Source: CAYJPV01 sp964396055 (GTDB lineage: Bacteria > Acidobacteriota > Vicinamibacteria > Vicinamibacterales > JAKQTR01). Taken from it: a DNA stretch of 20,912 nucleotides. Both the position numbers and the translations under genes were made by a program. Position 1 is the stretch's first letter; the number at the start of each line of letters is the position of its first letter. The DNA lies in the NCBI GenBank assembly GCA_964396055.1, contig CAYNDV010000078.1:1-20912 (forward strand). The letters run 5' to 3'. A model generated the notes under the pieces. That model was not told where the DNA came from. It saw only the letters and a program-made list of their open reading frames with translations, and did no database searches. Shown here piece by piece: positions 1-6,656 of the stretch.

Positions 1-1148
1 TCAGCGGGGCGCGACCGGCTGGGGCGCACCGCCGCGGCGCCGGACTCGTAGGCGGCCTCCGAGATCGCCACGACGCGCAGCGCCGTGTCCATGTCGAGGC
101 CGCTGCCCGCGAGGTACTGCGCCGTGTTCGAGCGGTCGCGGACGAAGTCGATGAACTTGTTGATGGGAGCCTTGCCGTCGCCCGCGTACTCGGCCGGCGG
201 CACCGTCGTCATCCCCCGCGCGCGCTCGGCCAAGTGTTTCGAATTCAGGTAGACCGTCTCGCGGCCCTCGGTGCCCACCACCACCAGCATCCCGTCGGTG
301 CCCACCACCTCCAGCAGGTTCTCCTGGATGTTGGTCACCATGTTGGTGTGCGCCGTGCCGATGGCACCGTTGTCGAAGTCCACCAGGATCGTGGCGACGT
401 CCTCGACGGCCCGCTTCGTGACGTGCCGCATGCTGGCCGACACGCGCACGGGCTCGCCCGCGAGGTACGTGAGCAGCCCCATGCCGTGCACGCCCAGATC
501 GATGAGCGCGCCTCCCCCGGCCACCGCCGGATCCCACCACGTCGCGGGCAGGCTCGTCCCCTTGGCCATCCCGTGGGCCCGGCGGAAGTGCACCGACACG
601 ATCTCGCCCAGGCAGCCCTCGGCCACGAGCCTGCGCGCGTACTGATACGAGCCGACGGGCATCGACTCGTGCGAGATCACGAACTTCACGCCGGCCTGCT
701 CGATCGCCGCCTTGATGCGCAGGCCGTCGGCCACGCGCGGCGTGAGGATCTTGTCCGTGAATACGTGCTTCTTTGCCGCCGCGGCCCGGATGATGAGGTC
801 CGCGTGCAGCGACGTCTCGGCCTCGATCATCACGGCGTCCACGCGGGGGTTGTCCAGGATCCGCTGGTAGTCGGGCTCGAACGGCACGCCGAGGCGCTCA
901 GCGAACTGTGTCCCGCGCACCGGGTCCTGGTCCCATACCGCGATCCACTCGACCTGCCCGGCATTCAGCTGCGCGATGCGGTTCAGGAACCCGTTCGTGT
1001 GCACGTGCCACGCGCCCACGAGCGCGAGGCGCACGGGCGCCGGCCCCGCAGCCTGCGGGGACGCTGGTGCCCCAGAGGCGGGCGCCACGGACAGGACGAG
1101 CGCCGCAGCGGCGGCGGACAGCAGGGCGGACATCCGGTTTGGCATCAT
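1..1148 (-). CDS. Exported Gfo/Idh/MocA-family oxidoreductase, 3' end cut by window edge
   Basis: Predicted NAD(P)-dependent oxidoreductase acting on a sugar or related polyol; the substrate cannot be read from sequence. About 382 residues are visible with no stop before the left edge, so the gene is partial. Residues 1-27 form a Sec-type signal peptide (ALLSAAAAALVLSVAPASG). A Rossmann start follows at 39-50 (VRLALVGAWHVH), where the second glycine of the usual GxGxxG is replaced. The position of the usual EKP carries TDK (K133). The DxGxH catalytic signature is intact (D217, H221). The start is an ATG-ATG pair at 1148/1145, only 2 nt after the stop of the upstream aminotransferase, so the two are probably co-transcribed and translationally coupled. 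The Shine-Dalgarno is weak. Family assignment is firm; the periplasmic location is inferred from the signal peptide. Confidence 0.88.
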   Translation of the reverse strand, partial: MMPNRMSALLSAAAAALVLSVAPASGAPASPQAAGPAPVRLALVGAWHVHTNGFLNRIAQLNAGQVEWIAVWDQDPVRGTQFAERLGVPFEPDYQRILDNPRVDAVMIEAETSLHADLIIRAAAAKKHVFTDKILTPRVADGLRIKAAIEQAGVKFVISHESMPVGSYQYARRLVAEGCLGEIVSVHFRRAHGMAKGTSLPATWWDPAVAGGGALIDLGVHGMGLLTYLAGEPVRVSASMRHVTKRAVEDVATILVDFDNGAIGTAHTNMVTNIQENLLEVVGTDGMLVVVGTEGRETVYLNSKHLAERARGMTTVPPAEYAGDGKAPINKFIDFVRDRSNTAQYLAGSGLDMDTALRVVAISEAAYESGAAAVRPSRSRPA

Positions 1149-1150
1149 GG

Positions 1151-2446
1151 TCAGGCCAGCTTCTTCAGCGACGCCAGGATCGTCGCCACATCGTCTTCGG
1201 TGTTGCACACGTGGCACGACACGCGGATGGCGTTGAGCCCGCCCTCGGTCACGGTGCGCACGCGGATGCGGTCCTTCGCCAGGTGCTCGCTGATGTCGCG
1301 CACCTGGCGGCCGCGCACCCGAAAGGCGATCATCGGCGTGCGGTACGCTTCTTCCTCCGGCGACACGATCTCCACGCCGGGCAGGTCGCGCAGGCCGTCC
1401 AGGAACCGTTCGGCCAGGCCGTGGTTGTGACGCCAGATCCGCTCGAGCCCGATCGCCTCGACAAACGAGACGGCCGTCCCGAGGGCGAACAACAGCGCCT
1501 CGTTCTGCGTGCCGTATTCGAACCGCCGCGCCGACGGGTGCAGCACCAGCTCTCCGGTCTCGACGTTGAACCGCTCGTACGCCCCCATGCCGACGATGAG
1601 CGGGCGCAGCGTGTCGAGCATCCCGGGGCGCACGTGGATGAAGCCCGTGCGCTTGGGCCCCATGATCCACTTGTGCGTGCTGCACACGTAGAAGTCGGCG
1701 CCGCACGCCGTGATGTCGAAGGGCACGGCCACGGGCGCCTGGGCGCCGTCGAGGGCGAACCAGATGCCCTTCGGCCGCGTGAAGGCCGCGATCTCGGCCG
1801 CGGGCAGGCGCTGGCCCGTGGTGCACGTGACGTGGCTGACGAAGACGAGGCGCGTGCGCGGCGTGACGAGCGCCGCGAGGCGATCGAGGTTGCCGAGGCC
1901 GTTGCGGATGTCGGGCTCGAAGGTGCGGATGACGATGCCATCGCGCTGGCGGCGCTGGAGCAGGGCGGTGTAGAGCGCCGCGTGCTCGTGGGTGGTGGTG
2001 ATGACCTCGTCGCCGCTCTTGAGCGGCAGGCCGGCGACCACGAGGCTGATGCCCTCGGTGGCGGTCGAGACGAGCCCCAGCTGATCGGGTGTGCACGACG
2101 GCCCGAGCACGCGCGCCAGCGCCGTCTTGGTGGCGAGCCACCGCTGCTGGTCGTGGCCCGCGCTGGGAGCCAGTTCCTCGGCGCGGATGGCGTCGGCCAG
2201 GCTGTTGAGGACCGGCAGCGGGCATGGGCCGAGGCCGGCGGGATTGAGGAACGTCCACCCGGGCTCGAGGACGAACTGCTGGCGCACGAGGCGCCAGTAG
2301 GCGTCGTCGTCTGCGGCGCCCGACGCAGGCGGCCAGGCGGGCGCCTCGCGGGCGGCCGCCACGGCAGCGGGCCAGCCGGACCACGACAGCCCGGCCGCCG
2401 AACCGGCGAGGCTGGCGGCCAGCCGCAGGAACTCTTTCCGGTCCAT
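1151..2446 (-). CDS. Exported aminotransferase class V-fold PLP-dependent enzyme
   Basis: A 431-residue fold-type I PLP enzyme of the class V (isopenicillin-N epimerase / cysteine desulfurase-like) group; the reaction is unknown. Visible signatures are H205 (FVSHV), the cofactor aspartate D233 (ALDGAQAPV) and the Schiff-base lysine K259 in STHKW. The N-terminus MDRKEFLRLAASLAG resembles a Tat signal with RK in place of RR, followed by a hydrophobic stretch, so export of a folded, PLP-loaded enzyme is plausible. I chose the ATG at 2446 over the longer frame starting at 2536 because GGAGG (2457-2453) lies 6 nt upstream and the signal peptide begins there; the longer form would add about 30 arginine-rich residues. 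It is followed 2 nt later by the Gfo/Idh/MocA oxidoreductase, suggesting a two-enzyme periplasmic pathway. Confidence 0.9.
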   Translation of the reverse strand: MDRKEFLRLAASLAGSAAGLSWSGWPAAVAAAREAPAWPPASGAADDDAYWRLVRQQFVLEPGWTFLNPAGLGPCPLPVLNSLADAIRAEELAPSAGHDQQRWLATKTALARVLGPSCTPDQLGLVSTATEGISLVVAGLPLKSGDEVITTTHEHAALYTALLQRRQRDGIVIRTFEPDIRNGLGNLDRLAALVTPRTRLVFVSHVTCTTGQRLPAAEIAAFTRPKGIWFALDGAQAPVAVPFDITACGADFYVCSTHKWIMGPKRTGFIHVRPGMLDTLRPLIVGMGAYERFNVETGELVLHPSARRFEYGTQNEALLFALGTAVSFVEAIGLERIWRHNHGLAERFLDGLRDLPGVEIVSPEEEAYRTPMIAFRVRGRQVRDISEHLAKDRIRVRTVTEGGLNAIRVSCHVCNTEDDVATILASLKKLA

Positions 2447-2486
2447 CGCGCGCCTCCAGCGGGGGCCGGGGCCACGTCGTCCGCGG

Positions 2487-2504
2487 GCAGGGCTGAAGCC
2501 CCGC
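2487..2504. repeat. Small inverted repeat in the aminotransferase leader
   Basis: GCAGGGCT-GA-AGCCCCGC: 8-bp arms with one mismatch around a 2-nt centre. It lies between the putative promoter and the GGAGG ribosome site of the class V enzyme, so it would form a hairpin in the 5' leader. Its architecture (long GC arms, 2-nt centre, GGCTnnAGCC core) resembles the palindrome at 20732-20751. It could be a dispersed repeat or a leader structure; no function is shown. Confidence 0.4.
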
Positions 2505-2520
2505 ACGACGCGCCCGAGGC

Positions 2521-2549
2521 ATTGTGTGAGCGACACACGCCGAAGTCAA
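2521..2549 (-). promoter_or_regulatory. Putative sigma-70 promoter for the class V enzyme operon
   Basis: On the minus strand, TTGACT (2549-2544), a 17-nt spacer and CACAAT (2526-2521). The -35 hexamer lies within a 13-bp sequence (CGAAGTCAACGCG on the plus strand) that occurs twice at a 14-bp period (2541-2553 and 2555-2567), giving a second TTGACT 14 bp upstream. A start near 2514 would give a leader of about 68 nt carrying an inverted repeat. Confidence 0.45.
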
Positions 2550-2636
2550 CGCGGCGAAGTCAACGCGCACGCAGGGGACGCGCATGCAGGGCACGCGCCG
2601 CGCGACACGCCGGGCGCCGCGCCGGGAAGGCGTCCG

Positions 2637-3014
2637 CTATCGCCGGTGCAGGCGCAGGCCCGGGATGTCGGAGAAGTCAGCCGGGTTGAGCGTCCACAGG
2701 GCGGCGTCGTGGACGATGGCGCAGGCGGCGATGGCGAGATCGATCTCGCGCCCGCGTGGGCGGCGCACCTGGCGGTAGAGCTGCGCGGCCAGGGCGGCCT
2801 CGGCGCGGCCGAACGGCACAGCCTCACTGCCGGGGAAGAGGGTTTCCTGCACGCGGAGTTCCGCATCGTGGCGCGGGCCCCTGAGCCACTCGTACAGGAC
2901 CAGGGACGCGCACCGGAGACGTTCGCCGTCCGCGATCAACGCGCGCAGCGCCGCCGCCGATCGGCGGGGCCCCGTCAGGGCGTCCACCAGCACGCTGGTG
3001 TCCAGGTGCGTCAT
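2637..3014 (-). CDS. vapC: PIN-domain ribonuclease toxin (VapC family)
   Basis: A 125-residue single-domain PIN protein, the toxin of a type II toxin-antitoxin module expected to cleave RNA with Mg2+. The acidic pocket is visible: D5 in LDTSVLVD, E42 in LYEWLRG, D92 in GREIDLAIAA, and N110/D113 in TLNPADF. Length fits the family. The start codon overlaps the stop of the upstream ribbon-helix-helix gene by 4 nt (ATGA, 3011-3014), the usual coupling in these modules. No Shine-Dalgarno is needed if translation is coupled. The RNA target cannot be inferred. Confidence 0.9.
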   Translation of the reverse strand: MTHLDTSVLVDALTGPRRSAAALRALIADGERLRCASLVLYEWLRGPRHDAELRVQETLFPGSEAVPFGRAEAALAAQLYRQVRRPRGREIDLAIAACAIVHDAALWTLNPADFSDIPGLRLHRR

Positions 3015-3298
3015 GATGCCGACGTCCTCCGGCCGCCGCCCCGCCGGGCGGTCCGGATGGCGCGCAGCTCGGCGTCGACGGACGCGGCCGGCCGGCCGGG
3101 CACCGCGGGGAGCAGGCGATCGAAGGCCCGAAGCAGGCTGTCGCGCTCGGCGTCGCTCAGGCGGTCGGCCCGGGCCGCGTACTCGCTGACGGCCTCGCGC
3201 ACCACCTGGCTCTGGGGCATGCCGAGGCGCGCCGCCGTCGTCCGCAGGCGCTCAACGGTCCCGGCGTCGAGCGAGAACGTCAGCTTGATAGATGCCAT
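3011..3298 (-). CDS. Ribbon-helix-helix antitoxin paired with VapC
   Basis: A 95-residue protein with an N-terminal ribbon-helix-helix (CopG/Arc-like) fold: a beta strand IKLTFSLD at 4-11 and helices over VERLRTTAARLG and SQVVREAVSEYAAR. The C-terminal part (about 50-95), arginine-rich at the end, should wrap the toxin. It would neutralise the PIN toxin downstream and bind its own operator. The ATG at 3298 has no Shine-Dalgarno; the region just upstream consists of GGTAT repeats with a TAATAT box 9 nt from the ATG, so a leaderless or nearly leaderless mRNA is likely. Confidence 0.87.
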   Translation of the reverse strand: MASIKLTFSLDAGTVERLRTTAARLGMPQSQVVREAVSEYAARADRLSDAERDSLLRAFDRLLPAVPGRPAASVDAELRAIRTARRGGGRRTSAS

Positions 3299-3326
3299 AC
3301 CGATACCATATTACCATACCGGTACG
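3299..3326 (-). promoter_or_regulatory. Operator/promoter of the VapC module (GGTAT repeats)
   Basis: Minus strand, reading toward the gene: repeated GGTAT/ATGGTA units around TAATAT (3313-3308), plus the palindrome TACCGGTA (3317-3324). This is a short AT-rich island in GC-rich surroundings, immediately before the antitoxin start. Ribbon-helix-helix proteins bind tandem short direct or inverted sites, so this is the expected autoregulatory operator overlapping the -10 element. No clear -35 is seen. Confidence 0.55.
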
Positions 3327-3347
3327 GACGGGCACGAAGCGTGCGCC

Positions 3348-3800
3348 CTACGACGGCAGCTTGCCCAGCACCTTCCAGATCCACCGGTGCGTGCGGTGGT
3401 GCCAGGCCTGCGGGTTCGTGAACATCAGGACGCACTCGCCGTCCACGACGTTCATGCCGTGCTCGGCCCCGTACCGCACCGCGTCGGGCGAGACGGCGCC
3501 CTGCTGCAGCCAGACGTGCCTGATGCCGGCCTCGTAGGCGTCGCGCACGACGCCGGCGGCCTGCGCCGGCGGCACCACCACCACCACGCCGCCCGGCTTC
3601 GCCGGCAGCGCGCCGAACGAGCGGTACGCCGCGCGCCCGTCGATCGTGGCGGCCTCGGGGTGGATCGGGTACACCGTGTAGCCGCGCTCCGTGAGTTCCT
3701 TGAGGATCGTGTTGCCGAACTTCTTCCCCGAGCGCGACACCCCGACAATGGCGAGGGTGCGTTCGGCGACGAAGGCATCGACGGCGGCGCGCGTGGGCAT
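3348..3800 (-). CDS. CoA-binding (YccU-type) Rossmann-fold protein
   Basis: A 150-residue stand-alone CoA-binding domain. Its order is typical: LAIVGVSRSGKKFGN (residues 17-30) is the nucleotide/CoA loop, then GYTVYPIHPEA, VVVVVPP, IRHVWLQQGAVSPDA and the C-terminal NVVDGECVLMF. The family binds CoA or acyl-CoA; no catalytic role is established. It sits alone between the two toxin-antitoxin modules, in the same orientation, with its own likely promoter (extended -10 TGCTATACT at 3839-3831). The start is the first methionine before the conserved fold and no good Shine-Dalgarno precedes it. Confidence 0.88.
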   Translation of the reverse strand: MPTRAAVDAFVAERTLAIVGVSRSGKKFGNTILKELTERGYTVYPIHPEAATIDGRAAYRSFGALPAKPGGVVVVVPPAQAAGVVRDAYEAGIRHVWLQQGAVSPDAVRYGAEHGMNVVDGECVLMFTNPQAWHHRTHRWIWKVLGKLPS

Positions 3801-3830
3801 GGCAGGACTCGCGGTCCGGGGGCAGTCGGC

Positions 3831-3839
3831 AGTATAGCA
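3831..3839 (-). promoter_or_regulatory. Extended -10 element for the CoA-binding gene
   Basis: TGCTATACT on the minus strand, ending 30 nt before the ATG at 3800. The TGn plus TATACT combination can work without a strong -35, and none is seen. It lies in the short gap after the MazF gene, separating this gene from the upstream module. Confidence 0.45.
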
Positions 3840-3866
3840 GCCGACCCTCCCGCCGCGCGGGCCTCG

Positions 3867-4196
3867 TCAGCCGAGTGACAACCAGCGCCGGAGCGCACGG
3901 TCGAGGCCCTCGATCTCCTCCTCGTTGCACTCGCCGATCTCGTCGGTGATGGCGGCACGCGGCACACTGACGATCTTGTCGATCATCACCTGTGAGGGCT
4001 GCCGCAGGCCCGTGCGCGACCCCGGTGGCAGCGTCAGCCGGAAGAGGGGTGCGTCCACGACGTCCGAGGTGACGGGACACAGCGTCACGCTGGCGTGCGT
4101 GGGAGTGAACCAGTCCGACTGCACGACCACCGCCGGTCGCGGCTTGCCGGTGTACGCGCCCCGGGCCGCGACGACGACGATGGCGCCGCGCTTCAC
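3867..4196 (-). CDS. mazF: MazF/PemK-family endoribonuclease toxin
   Basis: A 109-residue MazF-like toxin, expected to cleave single-stranded RNA at short sites. It starts with the family's MKRGAIVVVA strand, followed by GKPRPAVVVQSD with the conserved arginine near residue 20, CPVTSD with the conserved Thr/Ser, and QVMIDKIVSVPR in the third conserved block. Length matches the family. It overlaps its antitoxin gene by 4 nt (4193-4196). Cleavage specificity cannot be deduced. Confidence 0.9.
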   Translation of the reverse strand: MKRGAIVVVAARGAYTGKPRPAVVVQSDWFTPTHASVTLCPVTSDVVDAPLFRLTLPPGSRTGLRQPSQVMIDKIVSVPRAAITDEIGECNEEEIEGLDRALRRWLSLG

Positions 4197-4459
4197 TTCC
4201 AGCCCCCGTCATCGGCGACGTGTGCCACGAAGTCGAGGGCGTCGTGTTCCGATGCCCGGCCGCTCACGAGCAGGGACTGGCGGCGGGCTTCGCGCGCGGG
4301 GTCATCGGGCCGGCCGCCCGGCTCAAACGCCTGGAGAAGGGCCTCCCGCAGAATCGCGCTCCTGGTGGACCTGCGCCGGCGCGCAGCCTGGGTGATGCGC
4401 CGGTCGAGGTCGAGGGGCACGCGGATGGTCAGGACGGCGGACTTGCCTGCGGGCGGCAT
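4193..4459 (-). CDS. Ribbon-helix-helix antitoxin paired with MazF
   Basis: An 88-residue protein with VLTIRVPLDLDRRI (strand and first helix) and TRSAILREALLQAF (second helix), a ribbon-helix-helix DNA-binding fold. The acidic/aromatic tail ending DDGGWK probably contacts the toxin. The start at 4459 has a good ribosome site (GGAG in CAGGAGTCACC), unlike the VapC-linked antitoxin. Upstream is an AT-rich operator-like palindrome. Despite the shared fold, the two antitoxins differ clearly in sequence, so the modules do not look like a recent duplication. Confidence 0.87.
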   Translation of the reverse strand: MPPAGKSAVLTIRVPLDLDRRITQAARRRRSTRSAILREALLQAFEPGGRPDDPAREARRQSLLVSGRASEHDALDFVAHVADDGGWK

Positions 4460-4468
4460 GGTGACTCC

Positions 4469-4494
4469 TGTATTTGTGAATACACTACAGTATA
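4469..4494 (-). promoter_or_regulatory. Operator/promoter of the MazF module
   Basis: TGTATT-TGTG-AATACA (4469-4484) is a 6-4-6 inverted repeat, and the palindrome GTATAC (4490-4495) contains part of a TATACT -10 box (minus strand, 4494-4489). The repeat would cover the start region of transcription, as expected for antitoxin autorepression. It also lies inside the degenerate reading frame described next. Confidence 0.6.
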
Positions 4495-4499
4495 CACCT

Positions 4500-4692
4500 T
4501 ACAGGGCGCGGCCGCGCCTTCGGGTATGCCGGGCAGGCACTCGCCGCCGCAGTAATCGAGCACCGGCAGCATGAGCGCGAGACCCACGCCCGCGCCAATC
4601 GCCATCCCGTTCAGCAACGAGTCCGGGGCCCGCCGCTTGATCAGGCCCAGACTGGCCTCGTCGATGAGGGCCATCGGACCGGCGTGGCGCAT
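4500..4692 (-). pseudogene. Truncated glycine-zipper protein fragment
   Basis: The minus-strand frame contains MALIDEASLGLI, then RRAPDSLLNGMAIGAGVG, LALMLPVLDYCGGECLPG. I read this as the middle of a secreted protein type that has an 'xDSLxNGxxIGAGxG' glycine-zipper helix followed by a Cys-containing loop and normally a second zipper. Here the frame lacks a signal peptide and N-terminal domain (it meets the prenyltransferase start) and loses its second zipper where the MazF-module promoter begins. The nominal frame continues to 4429 through that promoter, which looks non-coding. Family recognition is from memory, so moderate confidence. Confidence 0.4.
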
Positions 4693-4699
4693 CTCCGGG

Positions 4700-4705
4700 T
4701 AGAAT
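4700..4705 (+). promoter_or_regulatory. -10 box giving a probable leaderless prenyltransferase mRNA
   Basis: TAGAAT (5 of 6 to TATAAT) ends 7 nt before the ATG at 4713. Transcription would start at or next to the start codon. No Shine-Dalgarno is present (the intervening bases are CTCTTCG). No convincing -35 is seen. Confidence 0.45.
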
Positions 4706-4712
4706 CTCTTCG

Positions 4713-5612
4713 ATGTCGAAGCTCGCCGCCTACGCCGGTGTCGCCAAGGCCCCCTTCCTGACCCTGCCGTTCGCCCTGGTGGCCGCCGGCACGGCCGCCG
4801 CTGCCTACGACGACACGGCCGGCGTGTGGGCCACGGCGCTCGCGCTCATCGGCCTGCTGGCCCTGCACGTGGCGGTAAATGCGTTCAACGAGGCCAGCGA
4901 CATGAAGCGGGGCATCGACCTGCACACGGTGCGCACGCCGTTCAGCGGCGGCAGCGGCGTGCTGCCCGCGGGAGAGCTGACGGTGCGCGACGCGGTCATC
5001 GTCGGCGTCGCCGGCTCGCTCGTCGGGCTCGTCGTCGGGATTTACTTCCTGTGGGCGCTGGGCTGGTGGCCGTTCGCCCTGCTGATGGTGCTCGGCGCGC
5101 TGGCGGTGCTGATCTACACCGACGTCTTCGTGCGCAGCGGCTTCGGCGAGTTGTTCGCGGGCCTGGGGCTCGGGCTGCTGCCGGTGGTCGGGGCGGCGCT
5201 GGTGCAGCGCAACGTGATCGGGCCCGCGGCGTGGGCGGCCGGCGTGCCGGCGTTCTTCATGACGTTCAATCTGCTGCTGCTCAACGAGTTCCCCGACGAG
5301 CAGGCGGACCGGGACGGCGGCCGCGTCAACCTGATCCTGCTCTTCGGCCGGCGCGCGGCCGCCTGGATCTACACGGCGGCGGTGGCGGCCGTGCCGGTGT
5401 CGATCCTCGCGGCGGTGGCGCTCGGCGCCCTGCCGGCCTGGGCGCTGCTGGCCATCGTGCCGACGTGGTTCGCGCGCGGCGCCGTGCGGTGGGCCCTCAC
5501 GCGGCCCGGGGACCCGGTGCCGCTGCCGGCCATGGCAGGCAACGTGATCTGGAACCACGCCACGCTCGCCACGCTGGCGATCGTGCTCGGCCTCGTGGCC
5601 TGGCTGCGGTAG
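4713..5612 (+). CDS. UbiA-family membrane prenyltransferase
   Basis: A 299-residue integral membrane enzyme with about eight hydrophobic segments that transfers a polyprenyl chain to an aromatic acceptor. Both aspartate-rich motifs are visible: NEASDMKRGID at 59-69, and NEFPDEQADRDGG at 191-203, which bind Mg2+-diphosphate. The second motif (NEFPD...D) and overall pattern resemble MenA-like 1,4-dihydroxy-2-naphthoate prenyltransferases more than 4-hydroxybenzoate enzymes, so a role in menaquinone synthesis is possible, but no other quinone gene is adjacent. It stops 7 nt before the convergent outer-membrane-type gene. Confidence 0.9.
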   Translation: MSKLAAYAGVAKAPFLTLPFALVAAGTAAAAYDDTAGVWATALALIGLLALHVAVNAFNEASDMKRGIDLHTVRTPFSGGSGVLPAGELTVRDAVIVGVAGSLVGLVVGIYFLWALGWWPFALLMVLGALAVLIYTDVFVRSGFGELFAGLGLGLLPVVGAALVQRNVIGPAAWAAGVPAFFMTFNLLLLNEFPDEQADRDGGRVNLILLFGRRAAAWIYTAAVAAVPVSILAAVALGALPAWALLAIVPTWFARGAVRWALTRPGDPVPLPAMAGNVIWNHATLATLAIVLGLVAWLR

Positions 5613-5619
5613 GCCCCGG

Positions 5620-6225
5620 CTACTTCGGGTATCGCCCGATCGGAATCGAGAGGCTCACGGCCGGCTGGAACACGAACGCCGCGTAGTCGTCGCCGAAGGC
5701 CATCACCGTCGTCAGCTCCGCCCGAAGGGCGACGAATGCCCCCAGGGTCTTCTGCACACCCAGACCGACGCTCGGGTAGATCGGCGCCGACGCGTCCACG
5801 TGGGTCTGTGACGGCTGCACGTGGACCGGTCCGGTCCCGTCCTGCCACCGGTACTCGGGCGTGGTGTAGCGGTCCACCCAGCCACTGGCCCCCATCGTCA
5901 GGAAGGCCGAGAAGCCGTTGCGGTCGTGAAACCGCCAGCGGGCCTGCGCGCGGTACAGGAAGGCCTGGGCGTCGTCGCCCTCGTCCAGGATATCGACCAC
6001 GCCTTCGATGGCCCAACGGCGCGACAGGGCCACGCTGACGCGCGTGCCCAGTACCAGCGGCGAGGTCCCTTCATCGATGGGCAGGTAGACGAGTGTACCC
6101 GTGCCCACGCCCACCTCGACGCGCGGCGGCACGGGCGGCGCCGGGTCGGCGGCCTGGGCGGCCGCGGGCACCGCCAGCACGACGAACCCCGCGGCCAGCC
6201 ACCACGAACGGACCCGTGTGCTCAT
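5620..6225 (-). CDS. Small exported outer-membrane beta-barrel-type protein
   Basis: 201 residues. A Sec signal peptide (WWLAAGFVVLAVPAAAQA, about 8-25) precedes a body of alternating polar and hydrophobic strands such as RVEVGVGTGTLVYLPI, LGTRVSVALSRRWAIEGVVDIL, AFLYRAQARWRF, FSAFLTMGASGWVDRY, FVALRAELTTVMAF and FVFQPAVSLSIPIG. This pattern suits an 8-stranded barrel of the OmpA/OmpW-like size class. It ends in YPK rather than the usual aromatic residue. The start at 6225 is set by AGGAAGG 4 nt upstream and by the signal peptide; the same frame runs on to 6588 without a signal peptide. It lies 20 nt after the DUF393 gene, so it is probably last in that operon. Confidence 0.75.
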   Translation of the reverse strand: MSTRVRSWWLAAGFVVLAVPAAAQAADPAPPVPPRVEVGVGTGTLVYLPIDEGTSPLVLGTRVSVALSRRWAIEGVVDILDEGDDAQAFLYRAQARWRFHDRNGFSAFLTMGASGWVDRYTTPEYRWQDGTGPVHVQPSQTHVDASAPIYPSVGLGVQKTLGAFVALRAELTTVMAFGDDYAAFVFQPAVSLSIPIGRYPK

Positions 6226-6245
6226 GAAGCCTTCCTCTCGATCGC

Positions 6246-6656
6246 TCACGGCAGGCCTTCGGGTGGCAGGCCGCACACCCGCGAGACGAAGAACCGGCTG
6301 CGGTTGAACCAGCGGTAACACACCCATGTCAGCTGGCGGAAGCCGGGCAGGCCCAGGAGCCAGCCCAGCGGGCGGCTCCACCACACCTGCCGCATGCCGT
6401 AGATGTAGGCGTCGGCACCGGCGATGAGCGTGCCGTCGCGCAGCCACAGCAGGATGTCGCGGTTCACGTCGTCGCCCTCGCGCCCGGTGCGGGCACGCGC
6501 GAACGCGGACTGCAGCGACGCCACGTCGAACCCGGCGCGGCGGATGACGGGCCGCCAGTACGGGATCCACCAGCTGCAGAAGCCGCACGCGGCGTCGTAG
6601 AAGACGTAGCCCCGCGGCTCGGCGGGCGGCGGCACCTCGGGGCGCGCCGGCGTCAT
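6246..6656 (-). CDS. DUF393 (DCC-family thiol-disulfide oxidoreductase-like) protein
   Basis: 136 residues with the family's opening motif VFYDAACGFCSWWIP: Y20-D21 and the CxxC pair C24/C27, followed by the expected RRAGFDVASLQS and the central DILLWLRDGTLIAGADAYIYGMR. The C-terminal part is aromatic and basic (LTWVCYRWFNRSRFF). The family is presumed redox-active but substrates are not established. The start ATG (6656) overlaps the stop of the DUF2071 gene as ATGA, indicating translational coupling. No signal peptide is present. Confidence 0.88.
   Translation of the reverse strand: MTPARPEVPPPAEPRGYVFYDAACGFCSWWIPYWRPVIRRAGFDVASLQSAFARARTGREGDDVNRDILLWLRDGTLIAGADAYIYGMRQVWWSRPLGWLLGLPGFRQLTWVCYRWFNRSRFFVSRVCGLPPEGLP

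Noticed and set aside
2447..2536. Longer N-terminus for the class V enzyme from 2536
   Set aside because: It would place arginine-rich residues before the signal peptide, and GGAGG sits correctly for the ATG at 2446.
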